In this document: positions 46,310-54,976 of the stretch, one piece after another
Numbering within the stretch: position 1 is the stretch's first letter
Layout of the letters: every line of letters starts with the position of its first letter
DNA from: Ascidiaceihabitans sp.
GTDB lineage: Bacteria > Pseudomonadota > Alphaproteobacteria > Rhodobacterales > Rhodobacteraceae
Length of the DNA stretch: 64,000 nt
NCBI GenBank assembly: GCA_029251465.1
Contig: JAQXDI010000048.1
Span: 1 to 64,000, forward strand
Direction: 5' to 3'
Translations under genes and position numbers: made by a program
The notes under the pieces: model-generated
Database searches by the model: none
What the model was told of the DNA's origin: nothing
What the model saw: the letters and a program-made list of their open reading frames with translations, nothing else

Positions 46310-48853
46310 TCACGCGCCCCTGATCCGGCTGATCATTTCGGCCGTATCGCGGCTGAGGTTGGGGGTATTGCCGATCCGCTCTAGCTGTGTGCCGATCAGG
46401 GTTTGGCGGATCGCATCGTAGCGCCGCCAGGTTTGGAATGCGGAACACATCCGTGCTGTCGTTTGCGGGTTTACCGGATCCAGTTTGATCAGCCAGTCGG
46501 CCAGCAGCTTGTAACCAGACCCGTCCTTGGCGTGGAACCCGGCGTGGTGCATCGCGAGGGCCCCAAGCGTGGCGCGGAAACGGTTCGGGTTTTTCCAGTT
46601 GAACGCCGCGTGTTTGGTCAGGGCTGTGGCCGTGTCGGCGGCATCGTCGGGCTTGGCCTTGATCACTTGCAGGCCGAACCACTTGTCCATGACCAACCGG
46701 TCGTCGCGCCACTGGGTTTCAAAGGTCGCAAGGGCCGCGTCGCCACGTCCTGCACTGATCAAAGAGCCAAGCGCGCTCAGTTGCTGTGTCATGTTGGTGG
46801 CGCTGTCGTATTGCTGTTGCGCGGCGTCGCCCCCGTCAAGGCAGGTGAGCAGGGGTAGAATGGCCCCCGTCAGCGCGCGTTTGCCGGATTGCTCTGCGTC
46901 GGGTTGGTAGGGTGCGGACACTTGATAGCGCTCAAACAGCGGGGTCAGAATGTCTGACAGATGATCGGCTTGCGCGGCGCGCGTTGCCTCATGCGCGGCC
47001 CAGATCGCGTCTGGATCAGGGGTGTCGCCGGCGTTGTGCAAATCAGCGGCCAGTTCAGAATGACTGGGCAGACCAAGCATCAACGCGCGAAAATTCGGGT
47101 CCAGATCGTCATTGCCGATGACTGCATGCAACCCGTCCAGATAGGCTTGATCAGGGGCCTTGCCGTTGCGAATACTGGCCAGAACCGACGCCTTGGCCAG
47201 CGCGCGCCCGGATTCCCAGCGGTTAAACGGGTCGGTGTCGTGGGCCAGTAGGAACGCGTGGTCCGCTTTGTGATCCAGAACCACGGGCGCCGAAAATCCG
47301 CGCAGGATGGACGGCACCGGTTTGGCCGTCTGACCGGTGAAACTAAAGCTTTGTGTGGCTTTGGTGACCTCGAGGATTTGAGTGCTCATGGTTTCGACGC
47401 CGTCTGGCCCCAACAGGCCAAGGGCGACAGGAATGACTTGCGGTTCCGGTTTGGCTGTCGCAGCACTGGGCGGCGTGTGTTGGGTAAAGGTCAGCGTGTA
47501 GGTGTCACCCTGATAGGTTTCCGCGACTTTAAGATGCGGTGTGCCGGCTTGGGAATACCAGCGTTTGAACTGGGTCAAATCGCGACCTGTGCTATCCTCG
47601 AACACCTGTAGCCAATCCTCGATCGTGCAGGCCTGACCGTCGTGGCGATCAAAGTACAGATCCAGCGCTTTTGAATAGGCGTCGGCCCCGACCAGCGTGC
47701 GCAGCATGCCGATGACTTCGGCACCTTTTTCGTAGATCGTGGCGGTGTAGAAATTGTTGATCTCCTGAAAACTTTCGGGGCGCACAGGGTGGGCAAGCGG
47801 GCCTTGATCTTCGGTGAACTGACGACCGCGCAAATCGATCACGTCGCGGATGCGTTTGACCGACGGCGATCGCATGTCAGAGGTGAACTGGCTGTCGCGA
47901 TACACGGTCAGCCCTTCTTTTAGGCACAGCTGGAACCAGTCACGGCAGGTGATCCGATTGCCCGTCCAGTTGTGAAAATACTCGTGGGCGATGATCGCCT
48001 CGATCCGTTCAAAATTATCGTCGGTCGAGGTTTCGGGGCTGGCCAGCACGGCAGAGGAGTTGAAAATATTCAGCCCTTTGTTTTCCATCGCGCCCATGTT
48101 GAAATCATCAACCGCGACGATATTAAAAATGCCCAGATCGTATTCGCGGCCATAGACGTCTTCGTCCCATTTCATCGAATCCTTGAGCGCCTGCATGCCA
48201 AAGGCGCATTTGCCCTCGTCACCGGGGCGCACATACAGGTTCAACGCGACATCGCGCCCGTTCATGGTTGTAAAGCGGTCTTTGTGGGCGATCAGTTCGC
48301 CTGCGACCAATGCGAATAGGTACGCGGGCTTGGGCCAAGGGTCGTGCCATTCCGCCCAGCCATCGCCTGAGGCGACGTGATCGCCGTTGGACAGCAACGT
48401 GGAATGCGGCCCGTTGATGCGCACGGTGAATGTCGACATTACGTCGGGGCGGTCGGGGTAAAATGTGATCTTGCGAAACCCCTCGGCCTCGCACTGGGTG
48501 CAATACATGCCGCTGGATTGATACAGTCCCTCAAGCGAGGTGTTGGCGGCGGGATCAATCTGGACTTCACATTCCCAGACGAACGGGATGTTGGGAACCT
48601 CGCAGGTCAGCCCCTCGGCGGTGACAGTTGGCGTGACCGTTTCGCCGTCGATCTTGGCCGCGCGCAGATCTAGCTGTTTGCCATGCAAAAAGAAGGTCTT
48701 ATCGGTGGCGTCTTTGCGCGGGCTGAACTTGATCCGCGACGTGACGCGCGTGGCGTTTGGGGCCAGATCAAAGGTCAGGTGGACGGTGTCGACGGTGTAT
48801 CCAAAAGGCGTGTAGTCTTTAAGATAAATAGTCTGGGGGGCTGCGTCGCGCAT
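46310..48853 (-). CDS. pepN: Aminopeptidase N
   Basis: 847 residues, M1 zinc metallopeptidase. The substrate N-terminus site GAMENKG is near residue 252, zinc motif HEYFHNWTGNRITCRDWFQL near 289 with the third ligand Glu in LKEGLTVYRD near 311. The C-terminal helical domain matches the gammaproteobacterial-type PepN (DUF3458 region). It degrades cytoplasmic peptides. Divergent from the DUF2256 gene. Confidence 0.97.
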   Translation of the reverse strand: MRDAAPQTIYLKDYTPFGYTVDTVHLTFDLAPNATRVTSRIKFSPRKDATDKTFFLHGKQLDLRAAKIDGETVTPTVTAEGLTCEVPNIPFVWECEVQIDPAANTSLEGLYQSSGMYCTQCEAEGFRKITFYPDRPDVMSTFTVRINGPHSTLLSNGDHVASGDGWAEWHDPWPKPAYLFALVAGELIAHKDRFTTMNGRDVALNLYVRPGDEGKCAFGMQALKDSMKWDEDVYGREYDLGIFNIVAVDDFNMGAMENKGLNIFNSSAVLASPETSTDDNFERIEAIIAHEYFHNWTGNRITCRDWFQLCLKEGLTVYRDSQFTSDMRSPSVKRIRDVIDLRGRQFTEDQGPLAHPVRPESFQEINNFYTATIYEKGAEVIGMLRTLVGADAYSKALDLYFDRHDGQACTIEDWLQVFEDSTGRDLTQFKRWYSQAGTPHLKVAETYQGDTYTLTFTQHTPPSAATAKPEPQVIPVALGLLGPDGVETMSTQILEVTKATQSFSFTGQTAKPVPSILRGFSAPVVLDHKADHAFLLAHDTDPFNRWESGRALAKASVLASIRNGKAPDQAYLDGLHAVIGNDDLDPNFRALMLGLPSHSELAADLHNAGDTPDPDAIWAAHEATRAAQADHLSDILTPLFERYQVSAPYQPDAEQSGKRALTGAILPLLTCLDGGDAAQQQYDSATNMTQQLSALGSLISAGRGDAALATFETQWRDDRLVMDKWFGLQVIKAKPDDAADTATALTKHAAFNWKNPNRFRATLGALAMHHAGFHAKDGSGYKLLADWLIKLDPVNPQTTARMCSAFQTWRRYDAIRQTLIGTQLERIGNTPNLSRDTAEMISRIRGA

Positions 48854-48982
48854 AAGTCACTTCCGAAAAGTTGGGAACAGGTATCAACGGGACTACGTTA
48901 GGGGTGCAAGACATTGGCCGCAAGCGGTCTCAGGCTGGCTGTGGGCGACAGGACCGCCTTTGGGCGTAAAGGGGGAATAGGC

Positions 48983-49123
48983 ATGCCAAAGATGCGCAAG
49001 AAATCGGACTTTCCGAGCAAGGTTTGTGCCACCTGTGGTCGCCCGTTTGTGTGGCGCAAAGCCTGGGCCAAAGTTTGGGACGAAGTGCGATATTGTTCCG
49101 AGAGATGCAGGCGGGAAAAGTAA
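48983..49123 (+). CDS. DUF2256 zinc-ribbon-like small protein
   Basis: 46 residues from ATG 48983, preceded by AAAGGGGGA. The whole chain is the DUF2256 motif: [19 protein letters not shown], then [14 protein letters not shown]. Four cysteines in two pairs probably bind zinc. Proteins of this size and layout are widespread in bacteria with no assigned role. It ends just before the glcB regulatory region. Confidence 0.88.
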   Translation: MPKMRKKSDFPSKVCATCGRPFVWRKAWAKVWDEVRYCSERCRREK

Positions 49124-49135
49124 CACCGGTTTCGA

Positions 49136-49169
49136 GATTGGTAAAATTGGTAAGGAAATTTTACCAATC
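49136..49169. promoter_or_regulatory. Operator-like perfect inverted repeat before glcB
   Basis: GATTGGTAAAATT and AATTTTACCAATC are perfect 13-base inverted arms around GGTAAGGA. A third TTGGTAA half-site lies inside, in direct repeat with the left arm. TTGGT...ACCAA is the known binding core of FadR-type GntR regulators such as GlcC and PdhR, and GlcC controls the glc operon in E. coli. It lies 86 bases upstream of the glcB ATG. No such regulator is encoded in the window. Confidence 0.65.
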
Positions 49170-49254
49170 ATGTTTACTATCGGAAACTTTTTACCTACAG
49201 CATACGGCAGGACACTGTTATCAAGCTGCGAATCCAAAGACCAAAGGGGCCCTC

Positions 49255-51399
49255 ATGACCGATTTTGTTGCCAAATCAGAGCTGCGCGTTGCGCCAGAGC
49301 TTGCCACGTTCATCGAAACCGCGGCTTTGCCGGGGACAGGTGTTGACGCCGATGCCTTTTGGACGGGCTTTTCACAATTGGTGCACGAACGTGGCCCGCA
49401 AAACCGCGCGCTGCTGGAAAAACGCGAACAAATCCAAGCACAAGTTGATGCCTGGCACATTGAGCATCGCGGTGCGAACCATGATGCGGCGGCCTACAAG
49501 GCGTTCTTGCAAGACATAGGTTATCTAGTCCCTGAGGGCGACACATTTGAAATCGAAACGGCCAACGTCGATCCAGAGATCGCATCGGTTGCCGGCCCGC
49601 AATTGGTGGTGCCGATCACCAACGCGCGCTTTGCGCTGAATGCCGCCAACGCCCGCTGGGGCAGCCTGTACGACGGGTTTTACGGCACGGACGCGATGGG
49701 TAGCACGCCGCCAAAAGGGCCTTACAACCAAGGGCGCGGCGCACGGGTTGTCGCGCGCGCACGGGTTTTCCTCGACGAAGCGTTCCCGATTGATGGCACC
49801 AGCCACGCGGACGCACGCCGCTATTCAGTGCGCAAAGGCGCGTTGATGGTGGATGATTGCCCCCTGGATCACCCCGAGAAATTCGTCGGCTACAAAGGCC
49901 ACCCCAAAGCACCGTCGTCGATTTTGCTGCGCAACAACGGGCTGCACGTCGAACTGGTGTTTGATCGCACACACTCCATCGGCAGCCGCGACCAAGCGGG
50001 CCTGGCAGATGTGGTCATGGAAAGCGCTGTATCTGCGATCATGGATTGCGAAGATTCCGTTGCTTGTGTCGACGCCGAAGACAAAGTTGTCGCCTACACC
50101 AACTGGCTGGGCTTGATGCGCGGCGATCTGGAAGAGACGTTCGAGAAGAACGGCACACAGATGACCCGCAAAATGGCCGGTGATCGTGACTTTACCACGC
50201 CTGACGGTGGCGAGATATCTGTCAAAGGGCGCGCGCTAATGTTGGTGCGCAATGTCGGACATCTGATGACCAACCCTGCGATTTTGGACCGTGACGGCAA
50301 CGAAGTGTTCGAAGGTCTGATGGACGCCATGGTGACCACGCTGATCGCGATGCACGATTTGCAGCGTGAGGGCGGCAATTCGGTCAAAGGATCCGTCTAT
50401 GTAGTGAAACCCAAGATGCACGGGCCCGAAGAAGTCGCCTTTGCTGACGGAACATTCACGGCCGTCGAACAGATTTTGGGCCTGCCGCAGAACACCGTCA
50501 AAATCGGGATCATGGACGAGGAACGCCGCACCACGGTGAACCTGAAGGAATGTATCCGCGCGGCAAAAAGCCGGGTGGCATTCATCAACACCGGATTCCT
50601 AGATCGCACGGGCGATGAAATCCACACCTCGATGGAGGCTGGGCCGTTTTCGCGCAAAGACTTTATCAAAGGCAAAAGCTGGATCGCGGCTTATGAAGAT
50701 CAAAACGTCGATATCGGTCTGGATTGCGGCCTGTCCGGCCGCGCGCAAATCGGCAAAGGCATGTGGGCGATGCCCGATCTGATGGCAGCAATGCTTGAGC
50801 AAAAGATCGGTCATCCGAAATCAGGGGCGAACTGCGCTTGGGTGCCAAGCCCGACTGCCGCGACGCTGCACGCACTGCACTATCACAAGGTTGATGTGTT
50901 TGCAGTTCAGGCCAAACTGAAGGCAGGCGGACGTCGTGCGCATGTTGAAACGGTTCTGGAAATCCCGCTGGCGACTTATCAAAAATGGACCGACGCGCAG
51001 AAAACCCGCGAAGTGGAAAACAACGCCCAAGGGATTTTGGGCTATGTTGTGCGCTGGATCGACCAAGGCGTCGGCTGTTCCAAAGTGCCTGACATGAACA
51101 ATGTGGGCCTGATGGAGGACCGTGCGACTTGCCGGATTTCAGCGCAGCACGTGGCCAACTGGTTGAACCACGGCGTTGTGGATGCCCAGCAAGTCATGGC
51201 GGCCATGCGCAAGATGGCAGAAGTCGTCGATGGCCAAAACGCGGGCGATGCGTCGTACACGCCGATGGCGCCGGGTTTTGACGGGATTGCGTTTCAGGCG
51301 GCTTGCGATCTGGTTCTTAAGGGGCGCACGCAACCGTCTGGTTACACAGAACCCGTTTTGCATGCCCGTCGCTTGGAATTCAAAGCAGCAGCAAAATAA
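49255..51399 (+). CDS. glcB: Malate synthase G
   Basis: 714 residues from ATG 49255; the open frame reaches upstream through the DUF2256 gene but that part is not homologous. It condenses glyoxylate and acetyl-CoA to malate. Landmarks: [17 protein letters not shown] near residue 135, [15 protein letters not shown] near 262, [15 protein letters not shown] near 285, [12 protein letters not shown] near 385 and [17 protein letters not shown] near 445, which bears catalytic and metal residues. Length fits the G isoform (about 720). glcG follows 46 bases on, with a palindromic repeat between. Confidence 0.97.
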   Translation: MTDFVAKSELRVAPELATFIETAALPGTGVDADAFWTGFSQLVHERGPQNRALLEKREQIQAQVDAWHIEHRGANHDAAAYKAFLQDIGYLVPEGDTFEIETANVDPEIASVAGPQLVVPITNARFALNAANARWGSLYDGFYGTDAMGSTPPKGPYNQGRGARVVARARVFLDEAFPIDGTSHADARRYSVRKGALMVDDCPLDHPEKFVGYKGHPKAPSSILLRNNGLHVELVFDRTHSIGSRDQAGLADVVMESAVSAIMDCEDSVACVDAEDKVVAYTNWLGLMRGDLEETFEKNGTQMTRKMAGDRDFTTPDGGEISVKGRALMLVRNVGHLMTNPAILDRDGNEVFEGLMDAMVTTLIAMHDLQREGGNSVKGSVYVVKPKMHGPEEVAFADGTFTAVEQILGLPQNTVKIGIMDEERRTTVNLKECIRAAKSRVAFINTGFLDRTGDEIHTSMEAGPFSRKDFIKGKSWIAAYEDQNVDIGLDCGLSGRAQIGKGMWAMPDLMAAMLEQKIGHPKSGANCAWVPSPTAATLHALHYHKVDVFAVQAKLKAGGRRAHVETVLEIPLATYQKWTDAQKTREVENNAQGILGYVVRWIDQGVGCSKVPDMNNVGLMEDRATCRISAQHVANWLNHGVVDAQQVMAAMRKMAEVVDGQNAGDASYTPMAPGFDGIAFQAACDLVLKGRTQPSGYTEPVLHARRLEFKAAAK

Positions 51400-51410
51400 C
51401 CCATAGAAAT

Positions 51411-51432
51411 GGTGGATTGAAATCCACCTTAC
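51411..51432 (-). repeat. Variant REP-like palindrome between glcB and glcG
   Basis: On the minus strand it starts GTAAGGTGG and closes with CCACC, giving a 7-bp stem GGTGGAT/ATCCACC. The GTAAGGTG foot matches the other REP-like copies but the inner stem and loop differ. It directly precedes the glcG ribosome-binding site. Confidence 0.5.
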
Positions 51433-51445
51433 GAGGAGAAATCAC

Positions 51446-51868
51446 ATGATCAATCTTAGAAAAGCCCGCGTTCTTATTCGCAAAACCTTGGAAAAAGCCC
51501 GCGAGTTGGACCTGAAACCATTGTCTGTCGTCGTGCTGGATGCGGGCGGCCACGTGCAAGCGTTCGAACGTGAAGATGGCGCAGCACCTGGTCGTTTCGC
51601 GATCGCCCACGGCAAGGCCTATGGTTCGGTCATGTTGGGCATGGCGGGCACTGCGCAAATGGCTCGCGCCGAGGCGCAGGCGTATTTCATGGACTCTGTG
51701 AATGGCGTATTCGGTGGTCAGGTGATCCCGGTGCCGGGCGGCGTTTTGATCCGTGGACGCAAAGGCGAAGTGATCGGGGCGGTTGGTGTGACGGGCGACA
51801 GCTCTGACAACGATCTGATTGCGGCGATGGCGGGAATTGAGGCGGCAGGTTTGGTCGGCGAGGGCTGA
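51446..51868 (+). CDS. glcG: GlcG/HbpS-family heme-binding-like protein
   Basis: 140 residues, DUF336 fold. KARELDLKPLSVVVLDAGGHVQAF, FAIAHGKAYGSVMLGM and GGVLIRGRKGEVIGAVGVTGD define the family. Members bind small ligands (haem or corrinoids in some), and in several bacteria glcG lies in the glycolate (glc) operon, as here after glcB. GAGGAG precedes the ATG. Its exact task in glyoxylate metabolism is unknown. Confidence 0.88.
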   Translation: MINLRKARVLIRKTLEKARELDLKPLSVVVLDAGGHVQAFEREDGAAPGRFAIAHGKAYGSVMLGMAGTAQMARAEAQAYFMDSVNGVFGGQVIPVPGGVLIRGRKGEVIGAVGVTGDSSDNDLIAAMAGIEAAGLVGEG

Positions 51869-51909
51869 ACCAAACTCTATTGCGGATTTGCGCACATACA
51901 ACTGCGCGG

Positions 51910-51943
51910 GGGGCGGGCTGTTCATGGCGCGCCCCTTTATTTA
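51910..51943 (+). terminator. Probable terminator after glcG
   Basis: GGGGCG pairs with CGCCCC, with an inner GC pair, around a loop of about 14 bases, followed by TTTATTTAT. It lies about 45 bases after the glcG stop. Confidence 0.6.
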
Positions 51944-51976
51944 TAGGTAGGGCGAGCAGTCAGTAACGAGGATGTC

Positions 51977-52756
51977 ATGGCCCGACCAATCATTGGAATT
52001 ATTTCGAATTCGCATATGATCAGTGATCAATATGAGGTGCAGGGCGCGGGTGTGATCAACATCGCAGCTGTCGCCGAAGTGACCGGTGGATTGCCTTTGA
52101 TGGTGCCGGCAGATCCCGATCACGTGCATATCCAAGACTTGATGACGCATTGCGCAGGGTTTGTTTTTACCGGTGGGCGACCAAATGTTCATCCCGAGGA
52201 ATACGGCGAAGTCGAAACTGCGGCACACGGTGATTTTGATCGAAAACGCGACCGTTTGGCGCTGCCGCTGATCCGTGCTTGCGTCGAACATGGTCTGCCG
52301 ATTTTGGGCATTTGTCGTGGGTTTCAAGAGGTGAATGTGGCGATGGGCGGCTCACTCTATCCGGAAATCCGCGATTTGCCGGGGCGCACGAACCATCGCA
52401 TGCCGCCTGACGGTACGATCCAAGAGAAGTTCGCTTTGCGTCATGCCGTCACGTTCACGGACGGTGGTGTATTCCATCAATTGATGGGCGCACGCGAGGT
52501 TATGACCAATACGCTGCACGGGCAGGGGATCAAGCAAGCGGGTGCGCGCATTGTCGTGGATGGAGTTGCACCGGACGGTACGCCTGAGGCGATCTATGTT
52601 GAGGGTGCCCCTGGATTTACGATGTCTGTTCAGTGGCATCCTGAGTGGAATGCAGCCGATGATGTCGTGTCACGCCCGCTGTTTGAGGCGTTTGGCGAAG
52701 CGGCAGGTGCGTGGGACCGGTTTGGTGAAATGCGTCCCGCACTTAAGACTGCGTAA
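51977..52756 (+). CDS. Gamma-glutamyl-gamma-aminobutyrate hydrolase-like protein (peptidase C26)
   Basis: 259 residues, class I glutamine-amidotransferase fold. The nucleophile elbow GICRGFQE carries Cys113; His221 and Glu223 in VQWHPEWN complete the triad. GFVFTGGRPNVHPEEYG is a family motif. Relatives split gamma-glutamyl compounds (PuuD in the putrescine pathway). There are no other putrescine-pathway genes here, so the substrate is open. The ATG follows ACGAGGATGTC, a weak ribosome-binding site. Confidence 0.9.
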   Translation: MARPIIGIISNSHMISDQYEVQGAGVINIAAVAEVTGGLPLMVPADPDHVHIQDLMTHCAGFVFTGGRPNVHPEEYGEVETAAHGDFDRKRDRLALPLIRACVEHGLPILGICRGFQEVNVAMGGSLYPEIRDLPGRTNHRMPPDGTIQEKFALRHAVTFTDGGVFHQLMGAREVMTNTLHGQGIKQAGARIVVDGVAPDGTPEAIYVEGAPGFTMSVQWHPEWNAADDVVSRPLFEAFGEAAGAWDRFGEMRPALKTA

Positions 52757-52760
52757 AATA

Positions 52761-52784
52761 GGGTGTGCGACACGCACACCTTAC
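52761..52784 (-). repeat. REP-like palindrome, copy 3' of the RAYT gene
   Basis: Minus strand: GTAAGGTG, inner stem GGTGTGC/GCACACC, loop with GTGTC. Identical over 24 bases, in inverse orientation, to the copy at 53428-53451 on the other side of the RAYT gene. Confidence 0.8.
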
Positions 52785-52796
52785 GGACGAAATCTG

Positions 52797-53339
52797 TTAC
52801 GCGGATCGGGCTTTCAGCGGCGAATACGGTCGATAGGCGGCACCAATAGGGGTTTGGACGTCGTATGTCCCTTCTCGGGTTGCACGATGGATCGAACTGT
52901 AGGACCAATCCTGAGGCCGTGCGACCAAGCCCGCTTGGACTGGTGCGGAAAAGATCATGTGCCGATGCGCATCGATGTCTTCTTGGTCCCGCAAGTGGTG
53001 TTCCCAAAAACGACGCTGCCAAATGCCTTTGTCGCCGCGACGTGCCGTTACCGGATCCCGGTTTTCAGGCGCAGGCAGACCGCGCGAAAAGTGAGATTTT
53101 AACATCCGCCACCGCGTAGAAAAATCGGCGTCATCCGGCGGTAGGGTCCAGATTGTGTGGATAACGGATGGCAGGACGACCACTTCGGTAATTTCAAAAG
53201 GATAACGCGTGCGGGTCAGGCGCATGGAACTGCGCAGCTTTGCGATGTTCTGCACCAGTAGATTGCTGTTCCGGTCGGCAAGACGGACTGTGAAAAATAG
53301 CGTGGCACCGGGGCGCTTAGTGCGGATGTAATTTGACAT
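52797..53339 (-). mobile_element. REP-associated tyrosine transposase (RAYT)-like gene, catalytic residues altered
   Basis: 180 residues with the IS200-like (Y1) single-domain layout: RPGATLFFTVRLADRN at the N-terminus, VVVLPSVIHTIWTLPP at the HUH position, IWQRRFWEHHLRD, then MIFSAPVQAGLVARPQDWSYSS. The family has PDHxH, but here Ser58-Val59-Ile-His61 has lost the first His; the YIHxNPV tyrosine motif reads MIFSAPV, so the catalytic Tyr is Met128. The frame is otherwise intact. It is flanked by inverted REP-like repeats, as RAYT genes usually are. It may be a non-cleaving binder or a decaying gene. Confidence 0.85.
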
Positions 53340-53390
53340 GCAGCAACGTTAGCTGAGTCGTAGTTAAGCGGAGATTAATGTACGAAAGCA

Positions 53391-53413
53391 GCTGGGAGAC
53401 ACCCCCAGCTTGC
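53391..53413 (-). repeat. Divergent REP-like palindrome upstream of the RAYT gene
   Basis: Minus strand: GCAAGCTGGG, loop with GTGTC, CCCAGC. It differs from the other copies in the foot (GCAA) and closing pairs but keeps length and layout; the GCTGGG/CCCAGC stem is fully paired. Confidence 0.55.
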
Positions 53414-53427
53414 CGGGCGAAATACGG

Positions 53428-53451
53428 GTAAGGTGTGCGTGTCGCACACCC
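53428..53451 (+). repeat. REP-like palindrome, copy 5' of the RAYT gene
   Basis: Plus strand: GTAAGGTG, inner stem GGTGTGC/GCACACC. An exact inverted copy of 52761-52784, so the RAYT gene lies between two oppositely oriented identical repeats. Confidence 0.8.
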
Positions 53452-53461
53452 AGCCGTTCAT

Positions 53462-54226
53462 CTACATTTGTCCGCCGGCGATTTCGATGTTTTGCCCGTT
53501 GATGCTTTGCGATCCAGGACCGACCAGCCACGTCATGGCAGCGGCCACTTCGTCACATTCAACCAAGCGGCGATGGCGATTGGTGTTGACCATAATCCCT
53601 AGCGCTTTTTCTTCGCTGATGCCGGCGCGGTTTGCGATGCTTTGAGTGTTGCGCGTCACAATTTCGGTATCCACATAGCCAGGGCAGATAGAGTTGAACG
53701 TCATGCCGGTGCCCATGTAGTCTTCGCTCAAGCTGCGGATCAGTCCGATCATTCCGTGTTTGGACGCTGAATAGCACGCAGCCCCCGGTACACCGCGAAT
53801 GCCCGCGATCGAAGACACCGCAATCACGCGTCCCCAGTCGGTTTGGCGCATCGAACCAAGGCTTTCGCGGATCGTCAAAAACGCGCCATCCAGATTGGTC
53901 GCCATCATGTCGCGCCAGAACGCCATGTCGGTTTTGTGAACTGCTTTGCCGGTCGCAACCCCTGCGTTGGCGATGCAAATCTGAATCGGCCCGCGCGCCT
54001 CAACGGCCGCTGCGATAGTGTCGACCACTTGGGTTTCTTCGCGCACGTCCATTGCAACGCCAAACATGCCGTCCGTTGCGACGCTGTCCAGCACGTCTTG
54101 GCGACGACCGGTGATTGTCACTTGTGCCCCTTGCGCGACCAGTGTTTGTGCCATGGCGAGGCCAATGCCCGTGCCGCCGCCTGTAATCAAGGCGTGTTTG
54201 CCTGCGAGTGGTGTGTCGTGTGTCAT
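53462..54226 (-). CDS. SDR-family oxidoreductase (3-hydroxybutyrate dehydrogenase-like)
   Basis: 254 residues from ATG 54226, which follows GGGAGGA by 7 bases. The Rossmann motif TGGGTGIG is near residue 15, NAG near 86, Ser in VSSIAG near 136, and catalytic YSASK near 149. LICPGYVDTEIV-type positioning (SICPGYVDTE) and GGQM end are typical of SDRs acting on 3-hydroxyacyl or sugar substrates; NAD(H) preference is likely. It lies beside the RAYT block with its 3' end next to a repeat. Substrate not assigned. Confidence 0.88.
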   Translation of the reverse strand: MTHDTPLAGKHALITGGGTGIGLAMAQTLVAQGAQVTITGRRQDVLDSVATDGMFGVAMDVREETQVVDTIAAAVEARGPIQICIANAGVATGKAVHKTDMAFWRDMMATNLDGAFLTIRESLGSMRQTDWGRVIAVSSIAGIRGVPGAACYSASKHGMIGLIRSLSEDYMGTGMTFNSICPGYVDTEIVTRNTQSIANRAGISEEKALGIMVNTNRHRRLVECDEVAAAMTWLVGPGSQSINGQNIEIAGGQM

Positions 54227-54358
54227 GCTCAATCCTCCCTTTTTTCACGTTTCACACTGAAGGTTTGGGACCGCGATGCAAGTGCGAATGGCAGTTGTGA
54301 CGAAGCGGCATGATGCTAAAGTTTGATTGAGTATTTTGGATCAAGACAGGCGGGAACG

Positions 54359-54826
54359 ATGAAAAACCTAATGGATGTTCCGCCGGTTTGGCTGGGCGTG
54401 TTTGCGGCTGCCGCATGGGTGCAAGGGCAGTATCTTTCTTTGAGGTTGGCATGGCCGCAACCCTTTGCCAGCTTGTTAGGTGGTGGGCTGATTGGCCTTG
54501 GATTGATCTTGATTGGGCTCGCCGCGTTTGAGCTGTGGCGACATCGCACAACGATCATGCCGCACGCTGATCCTAGTGCAATCGCACCCGCAGCCCTTGT
54601 GCAATCAGGCATCTTTGCCCGCTCGCGCAATCCGATCTATCTGGCGGATGCGTTGATCCTGTCGGGGTTGGTGCTGCGTTGGGATGCGGTGCTTTGTGTG
54701 ATCCTAGTGCCAGTGTTCATCTGGTGGATTGCGCGGCATTTCATTGAGGCCGAAGAAATCCGCCTGCAAAACCATTTTTCGGATGATTTTCCTGGCTACG
54801 CACGAAAAGTGCGTCGGTGGTTCTGA
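54359..54826 (+). CDS. Isoprenylcysteine methyltransferase-like membrane protein
   Basis: 155 residues from ATG 54359 (GGCGGGAACG upstream). Membrane helices at about 8-25, 36-57 and 92-117, and the ICMT/PEMT SAM-binding motif FARSRNPIYLADALILSG, then FIEAEEIRLQNHFSDDFPGY. Such proteins methylate small acids or lipids at the membrane; the bacterial substrate is usually unknown. Divergent from the SDR gene. Confidence 0.88.
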   Translation: MKNLMDVPPVWLGVFAAAAWVQGQYLSLRLAWPQPFASLLGGGLIGLGLILIGLAAFELWRHRTTIMPHADPSAIAPAALVQSGIFARSRNPIYLADALILSGLVLRWDAVLCVILVPVFIWWIARHFIEAEEIRLQNHFSDDFPGYARKVRRWF

Positions 54827-54976
54827 ATTTTTACAAAAATTACCAAAGGGTCGCGGCGGCAGTCCTTGTCTTCTGCACTGCAGCACATTACAAAAAATCG
54901 GGCAACATGATCAAAACTGCCGTTAATCGGAACTGTTTTGTCGTAAATCGAATGAATTAAGTGGGGGAGCCTTCGA
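54827..54976. other. Leader region of pntA
   Basis: 150 bases, AT-richer toward pntA. Contains TTACCAA at 54840-54846, resembling a half-site of the glcB operator, but no full palindrome. A promoter for pntAB must lie here; I see no convincing -35/-10 pair. Confidence 0.35.

Noticed and set aside
49024-49254. N-terminal extension of malate synthase G
   Set aside because: It overlaps the DUF2256 gene and the operator-like repeat; homologous sequence begins at ATG 49255.
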